A DNA stretch of 16,148 bases from Deltaproteobacteria bacterium CG_4_8_14_3_um_filter_43_13 (lineage in GTDB: Bacteria > Desulfobacterota > UBA8473), in the NCBI GenBank assembly GCA_002782605.1, contig PFIF01000289.1:1-16148 (forward strand), written 5' to 3'. Position numbers and translations under genes: made by a program. Positions within the stretch are counted from its first letter, which is position 1. Each line of letters begins with the position of its first letter. This document shows positions 1 to 7,297 of this stretch, in pieces. The notes beneath the pieces are model-generated. The model saw nothing but the letters and a program-made list of their open reading frames with translations, made no database searches and was not told the origin of the DNA.

Positions 1-185
1 AGCCCTTTAATATCTATACTCCTGAGTTCAAAACCCTCTCTTGGGATAATCTTTGATTCTATTCCTCCCTTTGCCCCGACAAAGACACAGATACTTTCGG
101 GGTTTCTTCTCTTAAACTCCTCTGCTAAGGCTATACCAGGGAAAAGATGACCGCCTGTACCTCCTCCAGCAATAAAAACCTTCAT
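1..185 (-). CDS. murG: MurG, lipid II-forming GlcNAc transferase (partial, 5' end only)
   Basis: Only the first ~61 codons are present; the rest lies beyond the left edge. The product begins MKVFIAGGGTGGHLFPGIAL. This is the glycine-rich N-terminal loop (GGTGGH) of MurG, which transfers GlcNAc from UDP-GlcNAc to lipid I on the inner face of the cytoplasmic membrane. The ATG at 185 is preceded by an AAAGGGA ribosome site about 8 bases upstream. It is the last dcw gene visible, 77 bases after ftsW, in the usual ftsW-murG order. The spacer 186-262 holds a short stretch (220-240) resembling the repeats found between mraY and murD. Identity is secure from motif and context. Confidence 0.95.
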   Translation of the reverse strand, partial: MKVFIAGGGTGGHLFPGIALAEEFKRRNPESICVFVGAKGGIESKIIPREGFELRSIDIKG

Positions 186-262
186 TGGGTTATCCCTTTT
201 GTCCAGTTGATGGGTCCCAGTTTACAGGGTTCAGGAAAGGACACCCCGACCCCTGTAAGCTT

Positions 263-1363
263 CTACCCCTTCTTCACCTGTGAGGATATGTTTAGTAAGA
301 TTCCCAAGGCTATTAGATTAATTACCAAGGACGATCCACCATAGCTAATGAAGGGAAGAGGAATTCCCTTTGTTGGAAGAAGTCCTAAAGTAACCCCCAT
401 GTGTACGGCTGCCTGTAACCCTATTAACACAGTTATGCCAAGGGCCAGATAAGTGCTGAACAAATCTGAAGAGCGAATGGCTGTACTTATACCTCGGTAG
501 ACAAATATAAAAAAAGCAGCCAGGATCATAAGTGTCCCTACTAATCCCAATTCTTCACCTATAACGGAGAAGATAAAATCTGTATGAGGCTCTGGAAGGT
601 AAAATAGCTTCTGTTTTCCCTCCCCCAAACCCCGTCCAAATACCCCCCCTGAACCAAAGGCATAAAAAGACTGGATAATCTGGAACCCTGAATCACTGGG
701 ATCCACCCAGGGATTTAGAAACGACAGGATTCTTTGACGACGATACGCTATATTTGCTATTAGAAAGTAAATAAGAGGGGCAGCCGACAATAATATCAGG
801 GAAAGATGGGACAATCGTACACCTGCGGCAAATAACAATGCAAACATAATAGCAGCGATACATATTGATGTCCCCATGTCGGGCTGTTTAATGATTAAAG
901 AGAGCATAATACCGGTAACAATAAGGTGGGGAAGAATCCCTACAGAAAATTTTTTGATATTCTTCTCCTTATTTGCCAGAGAGGAGGCCAGGTAGATTAT
1001 CAGGGCAAGTTTGGCAAATTCAGAGGGCTGGATAGAAAAAGGGCCCATCTTCAACCACCTTGTTGATCCCCCAACTTTAACTCCGATTCCTGGTATTAAT
1101 ACCGCAATCAAAGAGAGTAAACTTATCCCCAGAATCAGATATGCTATCTTCCTGTAAAATTGATGATCTATTCTTGCCACACCAATCATCATTAAAATAC
1201 CAACTACTGCAAATAGAATCTGTTTTTTCAGGAAAAAGTATCCGTCATTAAACTTTCCTGATGCCATTATGGCACTGGAGCTATACACCATAACAATACC
1301 GGTCCCGACCAGCAATAAAGTGGAAAGCAGCAATATGTAGTCAAATCTCGACTTTACACTCAT
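263..1363 (-). CDS. ftsW: FtsW, septal peptidoglycan glycosyltransferase (SEDS family)
   Basis: A polytopic membrane protein of the SEDS family that polymerises lipid II at the division septum with its partner class B PBP (FtsI, same operon). Visible signatures are QPSEFAKLALIIYLA, the long loop containing GFQIIQS and PEPHTDFIFSVIGEELG (with the conserved Asp after HT), and the C-terminal GIPLPFISYGGSSL. The chosen ATG at 1363 gives 366 residues starting MSVKSRFDYILLL, a normal FtsW N-terminus. A TTG at 1378 would add five residues and overlap the murD stop by 8 bases, the same overlap as murF/murE, so it cannot be excluded. RodA is the alternative family member, but the position between murD and murG makes FtsW much more likely. 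Confidence 0.95.
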   Translation of the reverse strand: MSVKSRFDYILLLSTLLLVGTGIVMVYSSSAIMASGKFNDGYFFLKKQILFAVVGILMMIGVARIDHQFYRKIAYLILGISLLSLIAVLIPGIGVKVGGSTRWLKMGPFSIQPSEFAKLALIIYLASSLANKEKNIKKFSVGILPHLIVTGIMLSLIIKQPDMGTSICIAAIMFALLFAAGVRLSHLSLILLSAAPLIYFLIANIAYRRQRILSFLNPWVDPSDSGFQIIQSFYAFGSGGVFGRGLGEGKQKLFYLPEPHTDFIFSVIGEELGLVGTLMILAAFFIFVYRGISTAIRSSDLFSTYLALGITVLIGLQAAVHMGVTLGLLPTKGIPLPFISYGGSSLVINLIALGILLNISSQVKKG

Positions 1364-1370
1364 CTGTTCT

Positions 1371-2747
1371 CTATCCAATTTGATATGCCTTAGATTTTAG
1401 CTTCCTGACAATTGCCTTAAATGCTTCCCCTCTTTCTTCATAGTTATTAAACATGTCATAGCTTGAACAGGCAGGAGACAATAAGACAACATCTCCATGG
1501 GAAGACTGCGACCATGCCAGTTCCACAGCTTCTTCCAGTGTGTCTGCTTTAAGGGATTGGGTCAGAGAGCCTAATGATTTCAGGATTATCTCCTTTGCTT
1601 CGCCTATCAGTATTAGTTTCTTAACCCTTTCCTTGACCAACTCATTCAGGGTTTCATATCCTGTCCCTTTGTCTCTTCCCCCTGCGATAAGAATTATGGG
1701 TTGTTCAAAACTCTCTAAAGACTTCTCCACTGCACCAACATTGGTTGCCTTGGAATCATTATAGTATTTCACTCCAGAGATCTCTTCTACAAATTCCAGG
1801 CGGTGTTCAAGCCCCTTAAAACTATTCACAGCATCCTGGATATCCCCAGGGTTACATCCACATATTTCCGCAGCAGCTATGGATGCCATAATGTTGTCAA
1901 TATTATGCACCCCTCTTACCTTTAAGGATTCTGTACTGTAACGATGTTTTTGCTTGCCGATTTCTGAGATAATGGAATTTCCATCCAGGTAGATTCCCTT
2001 ATTCATCCTCTTTTTTTGGCTAAAATATACCTTTCTTACATCTTTGAATGAATTCATCATCTCTGAAACCACAGAATCATCGGCATTTAAAATAGCGAAA
2101 TCCCCTTCCCTTTGGTTGAGGAATATTCTTGCCTTAGCTGCAATGTAATCCTGATATGAAAGGTACCGATCTAAATGGTCAGGAGAAATATTCAGCATTA
2201 TAACAACCCTTGGTCTGAAACTCCTGATACCTTCCAGCTGAAAACTGCTAATCTCCGCAACTACATACTCTGCTCCCCTCCCAAGCTCTATATACTCGAT
2301 CAGGGGATTGCCGATGTTGCCTCCAACAAAGACCTTTTTGTGCGCCCTTTTAAGGATCTGACCTATCAGGGTTGTAGTAGTGGTCTTCCCGTTGCTTCCA
2401 GTGATTGCTATAATTGGAGTTTTAATAAAATTATATGCCAGCTCTATTTCAGATATAACCTCTATCCCTCTTTTTTTTGCCTCCCTGATCGGCTCGATAG
2501 ACATCGGAACTCCGGGGCTTAAAACGATGAGGTCACAGTCCAAAAAGGTCTCTATCTTATGTCCTCCTGCCTCTATCCTAATACCCAGATCCTTCAGTTT
2601 TTGAACATCTTCACCTAAATCATCGATTGACTTCCCATCCGTAGCTGTTACCACCCCTCCCCTCTCCTTCAAAAAACGAGCGCAGGCTACACCACTCTTC
2701 CCTAAACCAACTACCAGAAATTTCTTCTCTTTTATTGTAATCAACAT
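1371..2747 (-). CDS. murD: MurD, UDP-MurNAc-L-alanine:D-glutamate ligase
   Basis: Cytoplasmic ATP-dependent Mur ligase that adds D-glutamate to UDP-MurNAc-L-Ala. The protein has 458 residues (E. coli about 438). It has an N-terminal Rossmann-like UDP-binding domain (VVGLGKSGVACARFL, residues 12-26), the ATP loop GSNGKTTTTT (117-126), the NISPDHLDRY segment and a following AAKARIF stretch holding the lysine expected to be carbamylated. The C-terminal domain includes YNDSKATN and AGGRDKG, typical of MurD. The ATG at 2747 follows an AAGAGGAAA ribosome site closely. Its stop lies 7 bases beyond the ATG chosen for ftsW, so the two are translationally close. Upstream, 285 bases of repeats separate it from mraY. 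Confidence 0.97.
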   Translation of the reverse strand: MLITIKEKKFLVVGLGKSGVACARFLKERGGVVTATDGKSIDDLGEDVQKLKDLGIRIEAGGHKIETFLDCDLIVLSPGVPMSIEPIREAKKRGIEVISEIELAYNFIKTPIIAITGSNGKTTTTTLIGQILKRAHKKVFVGGNIGNPLIEYIELGRGAEYVVAEISSFQLEGIRSFRPRVVIMLNISPDHLDRYLSYQDYIAAKARIFLNQREGDFAILNADDSVVSEMMNSFKDVRKVYFSQKKRMNKGIYLDGNSIISEIGKQKHRYSTESLKVRGVHNIDNIMASIAAAEICGCNPGDIQDAVNSFKGLEHRLEFVEEISGVKYYNDSKATNVGAVEKSLESFEQPIILIAGGRDKGTGYETLNELVKERVKKLILIGEAKEIILKSLGSLTQSLKADTLEEAVELAWSQSSHGDVVLLSPACSSYDMFNNYEERGEAFKAIVRKLKSKAYQIG

Positions 2748-2772
2748 TTTCCTCTTAAACCGTAACTACTCA

Positions 2773-2792
2773 GTCACAAAGTGGCAAAGGCA
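2773..2792. repeat. Left inverted arm of an 8-base repeat array
   Basis: This segment contains CAAAGTGG followed by CAAAGGCA. Its reverse complement (GTGCCTTTG...) closely resembles the 8-base array at 2873-2904. The two face each other across the 7-base array at 2800-2862, so the whole could fold as a long imperfect stem. Confidence 0.55.
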
Positions 2793-2799
2793 CTAAAAA

Positions 2800-2862
2800 T
2801 ACGGTTTACGGTTAACAGTTTACAGTTAATAATTAACCGATAACTGATAACTGGTAACTAAA
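2800..2862. repeat. 7-base phased repeat array (nine units) in the mraY-murD spacer
   Basis: Nine consecutive 7-base units stay in register with substitutions but no insertions or deletions. The first two are TACGGTT; later ones include AACAGTT, TACAGTT, AACCGAT, AACTGAT and AACTGGT. The unit AACCGAT recurs at 4221-4227 in the next spacer. No reading frame with recognisable protein content runs through it. It sits between mraY (stop at 3033) and the murD start at 2747. Confidence 0.85.
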
Positions 2863-2872
2863 CTATTCTTTG

Positions 2873-2904
2873 TGCCTTTGGCGCTCTGTGCCTCTGTGCC
2901 TACC
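2873..2904. repeat. 8-base phased repeat array (four units)
   Basis: Four 8-base units in register: TGCCTTTG, GCGCTCTG, TGCCTCTG and TGCCTACC. The period differs from the neighbouring 7-base array. An inverted copy of the first unit lies at 2773-2792. Confidence 0.7.
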
Positions 2905-2935
2905 TGAATAGTTACCTTAAACCTTTGTTGTAAGC

Positions 2936-2970
2936 GTTCAGATGTCAGCCGTTCAGGGTTCAGGGTTGCT
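2936..2970. repeat. 7-base repeat array, left arm of an inverted pair
   Basis: Five 7-base units in register, including GTTCAGA, CGTTCAG and GGTTCAG. The reverse complement (AACCCTGAACCCTGAAC) resembles the array at 2991-3018. Between the two lies GGGCTGTTGCCC, a 4-base-stem hairpin, so the pair could form a bulged stem-loop. Confidence 0.7.
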
Positions 2971-2990
2971 TTTCTTCGGGCTGTTGCCCA

Positions 2991-3032
2991 AACCTTTGAA
3001 CTCTGAACCTTTGAACCTGTAAACGGTTACGA
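2991..3032. repeat. 7-base repeat array abutting the mraY stop codon
   Basis: Units such as GAACTCT, GAACCTT and TGAACCT keep a 7-base step from 2991 to 3032, immediately next to the mraY stop codon (3033-3035). It is the right arm of the inverted pair with 2936-2970. Similar words recur at 220-240 between ftsW and murG. Confidence 0.65.
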
Positions 3033-4109
3033 TTATCTTAATTTCAACGTACTTATAGCAACAAGGGCAAGTATGATTGCTATAATCCAAAACCTTACGA
3101 TAACCTTTGGTTCTGCCCAACCTTTTAACTCGAAATGATGGTGGAGAGGGGCCATGCGAAATATACGTTTCCCTCTCAACTTATAAGATCCAACCTGAAA
3201 TATTACAGAAAGGGCCTCGATCACAAACAGCCCACCCACAATAACCAGAAGCATCTCCTGTTTAGTAATCACTGCCACTGTCCCCAATGCCCCACCTAAC
3301 GAAAGGGAGCCAACATCTCCCATAAATATCTGCGCCGGATAGGTGTTATACCAGAGGAACCCCATACTGGCACCTAGTATTGCGCCGCAAAAGACTGACA
3401 ACTCCCCGGTGCCGGCTATATAAGGTATCTGTAAATAATTGGCGATCTTAATGTGACCTGCGAAGTAAGAAAAGAAAAGGTAAGTAGCGCTTGCAATCAT
3501 CACAGGACCTATGGCTAACCCATCCAATCCATCTGTCAGGTTAACTGCATTTGAAGCGCCAACCACAACAAAAATGACGAAGGGTATATAAAACATGCCT
3601 AAGTCGGGATGTATACCCTTGAAAAAAGGAACACTAATAGAGGTACTGAAGTTAGGATACAAGTAAAGGAACAACCCTATAAGCAAACCAATGAGTATCT
3701 GTCCTCCCATCTTATACTTAGCCCTCAACCCAGTGGAATTCTTCTTTGCCAGTTTTTTATAATCATCGATTATCCCAATAATCCCAAATCCCAGAGTGCT
3801 CAGTATGGCTACCCAAAGATAGGAATTTGTCAGGTTCCCCCATAGTAAAATAGATACAGTCAGGGAAAAAAGGATCAGTGCCCCCCCCATAGTGGGGGTA
3901 CCATGTTTCTGAATATGGGAGGCAGGGCCATCCTCACGAATCTGCTGGCCAATATTAAGTGAGCTGACTTTCCTGATAAACCAGGGCCCCAGAAAGAAAC
4001 TGATTATCAGGGCTGTCAAAGCTGCATAGATAGTTCTGAAGGTAATGTATTTGAAGACATTCAGGAAGGCATACACAGTATGAAGTGGATACAGAAAGTG
4101 AAAAAGCAT
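3033..4109 (-). CDS. mraY: MraY, phospho-MurNAc-pentapeptide translocase
   Basis: Integral membrane enzyme that moves phospho-MurNAc-pentapeptide from UDP onto undecaprenyl phosphate, making lipid I. At 358 residues it matches the family (E. coli 360). Visible motifs are GIIDDYKKL (catalytic Asp pair D115/D116), NAVNLTDGLDGLAIGP (187-202), IFMGDVGSLSLGG (D265) and the LHHHFELKGW histidine loop (H323-H325). About ten hydrophobic segments span the protein. The ATG at 4109 is preceded by AAAGGA, and that AAAGG lies at the edge of the repeat-like TTGAACCG stretch of the spacer, so the spacer appears to supply the ribosome site. Repeat spacers flank it on both sides (140 bases to murF, 285 to murD), which is unusual inside this operon. 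Confidence 0.98.
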   Translation of the reverse strand: MLFHFLYPLHTVYAFLNVFKYITFRTIYAALTALIISFFLGPWFIRKVSSLNIGQQIREDGPASHIQKHGTPTMGGALILFSLTVSILLWGNLTNSYLWVAILSTLGFGIIGIIDDYKKLAKKNSTGLRAKYKMGGQILIGLLIGLFLYLYPNFSTSISVPFFKGIHPDLGMFYIPFVIFVVVGASNAVNLTDGLDGLAIGPVMIASATYLFFSYFAGHIKIANYLQIPYIAGTGELSVFCGAILGASMGFLWYNTYPAQIFMGDVGSLSLGGALGTVAVITKQEMLLVIVGGLFVIEALSVIFQVGSYKLRGKRIFRMAPLHHHFELKGWAEPKVIVRFWIIAIILALVAISTLKLR

Positions 4110-4124
4110 GGTCTATGGTCCTTT

Positions 4125-4145
4125 GAACCGTAACCGTTCACGGTA
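4125..4145. repeat. Three 7-base repeat units upstream of mraY
   Basis: Units GAACCGT, AACCGTT and CACGGTA in register. They also contain the inverted pair ACCGT/ACGGT (4127-4131 and 4140-4144). Same word family as the array at 2800-2862. Confidence 0.6.
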
Positions 4146-4150
4146 ATTAC

Positions 4151-4174
4151 AACAGCAGGCTTAAGCCCGCTGTT
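4151..4174 (-). repeat. Hairpin-forming inverted repeat in the murF-mraY spacer
   Basis: A 10-base stem with a TTAA loop, read as AACAGCAGGC-TTAA-GCCCGCTGTT on the plus strand. The single mismatch becomes a G-U pair in the minus-strand (operon) RNA. No U-run follows on the minus strand, so it does not look like an intrinsic terminator. The GGGCTTAAGCC core looks like a dispersed intergenic palindrome. Confidence 0.7.
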
Positions 4175-4199
4175 ATATAAAGCTTGAAGCATTTTTGCC

Positions 4200-4227
4200 A
4201 ACCGTTAACTGCAAGCCGTAAACCGAT
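4200..4227. repeat. Four 7-base repeat units between murF and mraY
   Basis: Units AACCGTT, AACTGCA, AGCCGTA and AACCGAT in exact 7-base register, the same family as 2800-2862. They begin 22 bases downstream (minus sense) of the murF stop. Confidence 0.7.
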
Positions 4228-4249
4228 ACCCTTTATCTTTGTGCAGTCT

Positions 4250-5698
4250 TTAGCCACTTTCTCCCCTCCAGTCTGAAGTCTGAAGTCTGATGTCTAATGT
4301 CTGATTGGTAAGCTCTTTTATAATAAGTTCCATCTTCATACCTCTCGAACCTTTTACTAAAATGCAATCTCCTTTAGTGATAATGGCTCTTAGCTTTGCG
4401 GTAACATCTTGATGCTCATTTTCCATATAAATATTTTTTTCATTCATCCCCCCCTCAGAGGCGGCCAGGGCAATATTTACGGAATTCTTCCCCAATGTAA
4501 ACAGATAATCGATCCCTAACCCCGAAACCATCCTGCCGATTTGAATATGAGCGGACTCAGTAAATTCGCCTAACTCTAACATGTCTCCCAAAACTGCTAT
4601 TGTTCTTCCCGTCCTTTTGAACCCTGTTAGGGTTTTGAGGGCTTGCCCCATAGAGTTTGGGTTTGCATTGTAAGTATCGTTTATTATCGTATAACCATCT
4701 AATTCCATAATCTCCATACGACCAGGCAAAGGTTTAAATCTTTCCAATCCTTCTTTAATAATCTCCAATCCCACACCCAGAGATTGAGCAACCCCGGCTG
4801 CTGCCAATGCATTATAGACAGTGAAAACCCCATAGAGCGGCAGATCGATAATAGCATCTTTATTCTCAGCAGCGAGCCGAAAGCTAACTTTACCCGAATC
4901 GGATACTGACACATCCTTCGCCATAAGGTCGGCATCTCCACTCATACTAAAACCAATCTTTCTGCACTTACATTCAGCAGCCAGTTTAAGAACCATGGGA
5001 TCATCCTGGTTGATGATGGCAAAGCTGTCCTCTCTCAAAATTTTAAATAGCTCTCCCTTTTCTTCCCTTACATCTTCTACACTCAAAAGCCCCTGAAGAT
5101 GCGCCTGCCCGATATTTGTTATAACAGCCACATCCGGCACAGAAATCTCAGACAACCTCTTTATCTCTCCCCTGGCGTTTGTACCCATTTCCAGAACCGC
5201 TATCTCATCTTTCTTACTGAGTCTCAACAGGGTCATGGGAAGACCTATTAGATTGTTGAAGTTCCCCTCTGTTTTCAATATGTTGAAGGTGATTTCCAGT
5301 ATGCTGCCGATCATCTCTTTGGTGGTAGTCTTTCCGTTGCTGCCGGTAATACCCACAATCGGAATAGGGTGTTTCATCCTCCAAAAATGGGCAATATCAC
5401 CCAGGGCTCTTAATGTGTCATCAACTTCTATAACAGTCCATTCACCCTCCCATCCCTTATCTTCTAAAGAGCTTCTCTTTACTATCACACCATTGGCACC
5501 CTTCTCATAGACCTGGGGGATAAAATTGTGTCCGTCAAAGCGTTCACCCTTCAGGGCTATAAAGAGTTCTTCCGGTTTGATGGTTCGAGAATCAGTAGAG
5601 ATATTTTTGAAGGGGACAGAAAGAGAGCCGTGAAGAAGTCTCCCCCCAGTGATTTTCAAAACATCGGCAGCCGAGAATTTATAATTGAGTTCAGACAT
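4250..5698 (-). CDS. murF: MurF, UDP-MurNAc-tripeptide:D-Ala-D-Ala ligase
   Basis: Cytoplasmic ATP-dependent ligase that adds D-Ala-D-Ala to complete the UDP-MurNAc pentapeptide used by MraY. It shows the ATP loop GITGSNGKTTTKEMIG (116-131), NIGQAHLQGL, the NDTYNANPNSM motif typical of MurF, and VKGSRGMKME near the normal C-terminus. The ATG at 5698 overlaps the murE stop by 8 bases, implying translational coupling. At 482 residues it is longer than E. coli MurF (452). The last 19 residues (464-482, after KEL) are largely translated from the 7-base repeats at 4271-4305 and read like low-complexity sequence (LQTSDW), so the tail is probably not part of the folded enzyme. Confidence 0.97.
   Translation of the reverse strand: MSELNYKFSAADVLKITGGRLLHGSLSVPFKNISTDSRTIKPEELFIALKGERFDGHNFIPQVYEKGANGVIVKRSSLEDKGWEGEWTVIEVDDTLRALGDIAHFWRMKHPIPIVGITGSNGKTTTKEMIGSILEITFNILKTEGNFNNLIGLPMTLLRLSKKDEIAVLEMGTNARGEIKRLSEISVPDVAVITNIGQAHLQGLLSVEDVREEKGELFKILREDSFAIINQDDPMVLKLAAECKCRKIGFSMSGDADLMAKDVSVSDSGKVSFRLAAENKDAIIDLPLYGVFTVYNALAAAGVAQSLGVGLEIIKEGLERFKPLPGRMEIMELDGYTIINDTYNANPNSMGQALKTLTGFKRTGRTIAVLGDMLELGEFTESAHIQIGRMVSGLGIDYLFTLGKNSVNIALAASEGGMNEKNIYMENEHQDVTAKLRAIITKGDCILVKGSRGMKMELIIKELTNQTLDIRLQTSDWRGESG
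4271..4305. repeat. Five perfect-register 7-base repeats inside the murF 3' end
   Basis: Units are GTCTGAA twice, then GTCTGAT, GTCTAAT and GTCTGAT, with no slippage. They lie within the murF reading frame and encode most of its extra C-terminal tail. Three units equal seven codons, so the frame cycles through the repeat. Confidence 0.92.
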
Positions 5699-7235
5699 TC
5701 AGAAGGGCTCTCCTCTTTACCCTCTCAGATATTGCATTTCTGGCTTCCTGCCGATCATCAAATGGTATCTTTTCGTTTCCCACAATCTGATAGTCTTCAT
5801 GCCCTTTACCGGCAATTAAAACCGTATCTTGATATTTAGCTATATCAATAGCAAACCTTATTGCCCGAAGACGGTCAACAACGGTCACATACCCTTTTTT
5901 ACAGGAATTTACGGTTAAATCATCCACACAATACTTTCTTATGCCCAATCTTTTGATTCCTTCCTCGATTCCCTCGATTATAGTATTGGGATCTTCTGTT
6001 CTGGGGTTATCCGATGTTATTATGGACAAATCACTGTATTTGCCCGACACTGCCCCCATAAGGGGCCTTTTCAATCTATCACGATCTCCTCCGCACCCAA
6101 ACACCGTGATAATCTTTCCTTTAGAAAGGCTTTTTATGGTTGCCAGAGTCCTCTCCAATGCGTCACTGGTGTGGGCATAATCAACTATTATGTTAATACC
6201 TTCTCCGTTTTCTATGCGCTCGAATCTGCCCGGGACTTTATCCAGACTTCCTATGCCCTTCTCTATATACGGTAATGAGACACCCTGACCTATCGCCACA
6301 CTTGCAGCAGCCAGGATGTTGTAGAGATTGAATTCTCCAATAAGGGGAGACCTGATATTTAAACTGCCCTTGGGGGTGTTTATCCTGGCAGTTGTCCCGT
6401 CTAAAGCAAGCTTAATATGCTCCGGGAAAACCTGAAATTTGTTTTTAACTCCGTATCTGATGATATTTGGTATGGTGTTTAAGGCAAGATTTTCACTAAA
6501 GGGATCATCCGCATTTATTACTGCACAAGAACCTTTTTTTTTGCTGCTTTCAACCAGAAGATGGTTGAATAGCTTAGCCTTGCTGCTAAAGTAATGCTCC
6601 ATGGTTTGATGATAATCCAAATGGTCTTGAGTAAAGTTGGTAAACACACCTGCATCAAACTGGAGGGATTCTACCCGTCCTAAATCCAATGCGTGGGAAG
6701 ATACCTCCATAACAACATGGGTAACCCCATCCTCCACCATTTCAGCCAACATACTTTGAAGATCAAGGGATTCTGGTGTAGTCATAGATGCTGGAATTGA
6801 CTTACCCCCGTAACAGTAGTTTATTGTCCCCATGATCCCTGTTTTAAAACCTGCCTCTTTGAATATGGATCCAACAAGATAGGAAGTAGTGGTCTTCCCG
6901 TTGGTGCCGGTAATGCCAATCAGGGTGAGCTTTGAAGATGGATCTCCATAAAACCGAGCGGCAATCTGTGCCAGCGCCACTCGAGAATCAGGGACCAAAA
7001 TAATTGTGGCATCTTTTATATCCTCCTGTATCTGCTCAACCACAACCGCCCTGGCACCTTTATCAATAGCCTCCTTAACAAAGTTATGACCGTCAAACTT
7101 GGCTCCCTTTATTGCTACAAATAAAAAATTTTCGTCTATCTTTTTAGAATTATAGGAGATACCAGCCACCTCCAATGATCTCTCTCCTATGACCTCTTTA
7201 TCCTCTATAATCCCTACTAAATCATTCAGTTTCAT
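5691..7235 (-). CDS. murE: MurE, UDP-MurNAc-L-Ala-D-Glu:meso-diaminopimelate ligase
   Basis: Cytoplasmic Mur ligase adding the third residue of the stem peptide. It shows the ATP loop GITGTNGKTTTSYL (from about 108), the TQDHLDYHQTM segment, the SSKAKLF stretch with the expected carbamyl-lysine (about K219), and SDNPRTEDP (409-412 is DNPR). DNPR is the known signature for meso-diaminopimelate, as opposed to lysine, specificity. I chose the ATG at 7235 (514 residues, MKLNDL...) because a GAGG site lies about 8 bases upstream. An in-frame GTG at 7262 would start inside the 7-base repeats at 7249-7276 and add nine implausible residues. It overlaps murF by 8 bases; 62 bases of repeat and hairpin separate it from ftsI. 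Confidence 0.97.
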   Translation of the reverse strand: MKLNDLVGIIEDKEVIGERSLEVAGISYNSKKIDENFLFVAIKGAKFDGHNFVKEAIDKGARAVVVEQIQEDIKDATIILVPDSRVALAQIAARFYGDPSSKLTLIGITGTNGKTTTSYLVGSIFKEAGFKTGIMGTINYCYGGKSIPASMTTPESLDLQSMLAEMVEDGVTHVVMEVSSHALDLGRVESLQFDAGVFTNFTQDHLDYHQTMEHYFSSKAKLFNHLLVESSKKKGSCAVINADDPFSENLALNTIPNIIRYGVKNKFQVFPEHIKLALDGTTARINTPKGSLNIRSPLIGEFNLYNILAAASVAIGQGVSLPYIEKGIGSLDKVPGRFERIENGEGINIIVDYAHTSDALERTLATIKSLSKGKIITVFGCGGDRDRLKRPLMGAVSGKYSDLSIITSDNPRTEDPNTIIEGIEEGIKRLGIRKYCVDDLTVNSCKKGYVTVVDRLRAIRFAIDIAKYQDTVLIAGKGHEDYQIVGNEKIPFDDRQEARNAISERVKRRALLNV

Positions 7236-7248
7236 TTGTCTGCCTCGT

Positions 7249-7276
7249 GATTCACGATTCACGATTCACGATTCAG
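7249..7276. repeat. Four 7-base repeats between ftsI and murE
   Basis: GATTCAC three times in exact tandem followed by GATTCAG. It runs directly into the hairpin at 7276-7297. The murE ribosome site (GAGG in minus sense) lies right at its other edge. Confidence 0.95.
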
Positions 7277-7297
7277 GGCAAACACATAGGTTTGCCC
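7276..7297 (-). repeat. Perfect 8-base-stem hairpin adjoining the ftsI stop
   Basis: GGGCAAAC and GTTTGCCC flank a 6-base loop. In minus sense the element reads CGTAGGGGCAAACC..., so the TAG stop of ftsI (7298-7300) is contiguous with it. The minus strand has no U-run after it, which argues against a terminator, and the essential downstream genes would need read-through anyway. Confidence 0.8.

Noticed and set aside
4151..4174. Intrinsic terminator after murF
   Set aside because: Good hairpin, but the bases after it on the minus strand are TTGTAATT rather than a U-tract, and mraY would have been transcribed before it.
2800..4305. CRISPR array candidate from multiple short repeats
   Set aside because: The repeats are 7 or 8 bases with no spacers and no cas genes; they are simple phased arrays.
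7236..7262. Upstream GTG start for murE
   Set aside because: It lies inside the GATTCAC repeats, has no ribosome site, and adds nine residues unlike MurE; the ATG at 7235 has GAGG at proper distance.
7276..7297. Intrinsic terminator after ftsI
   Set aside because: There is no U-run after the stem on the minus strand, and essential murE follows directly in the same operon.
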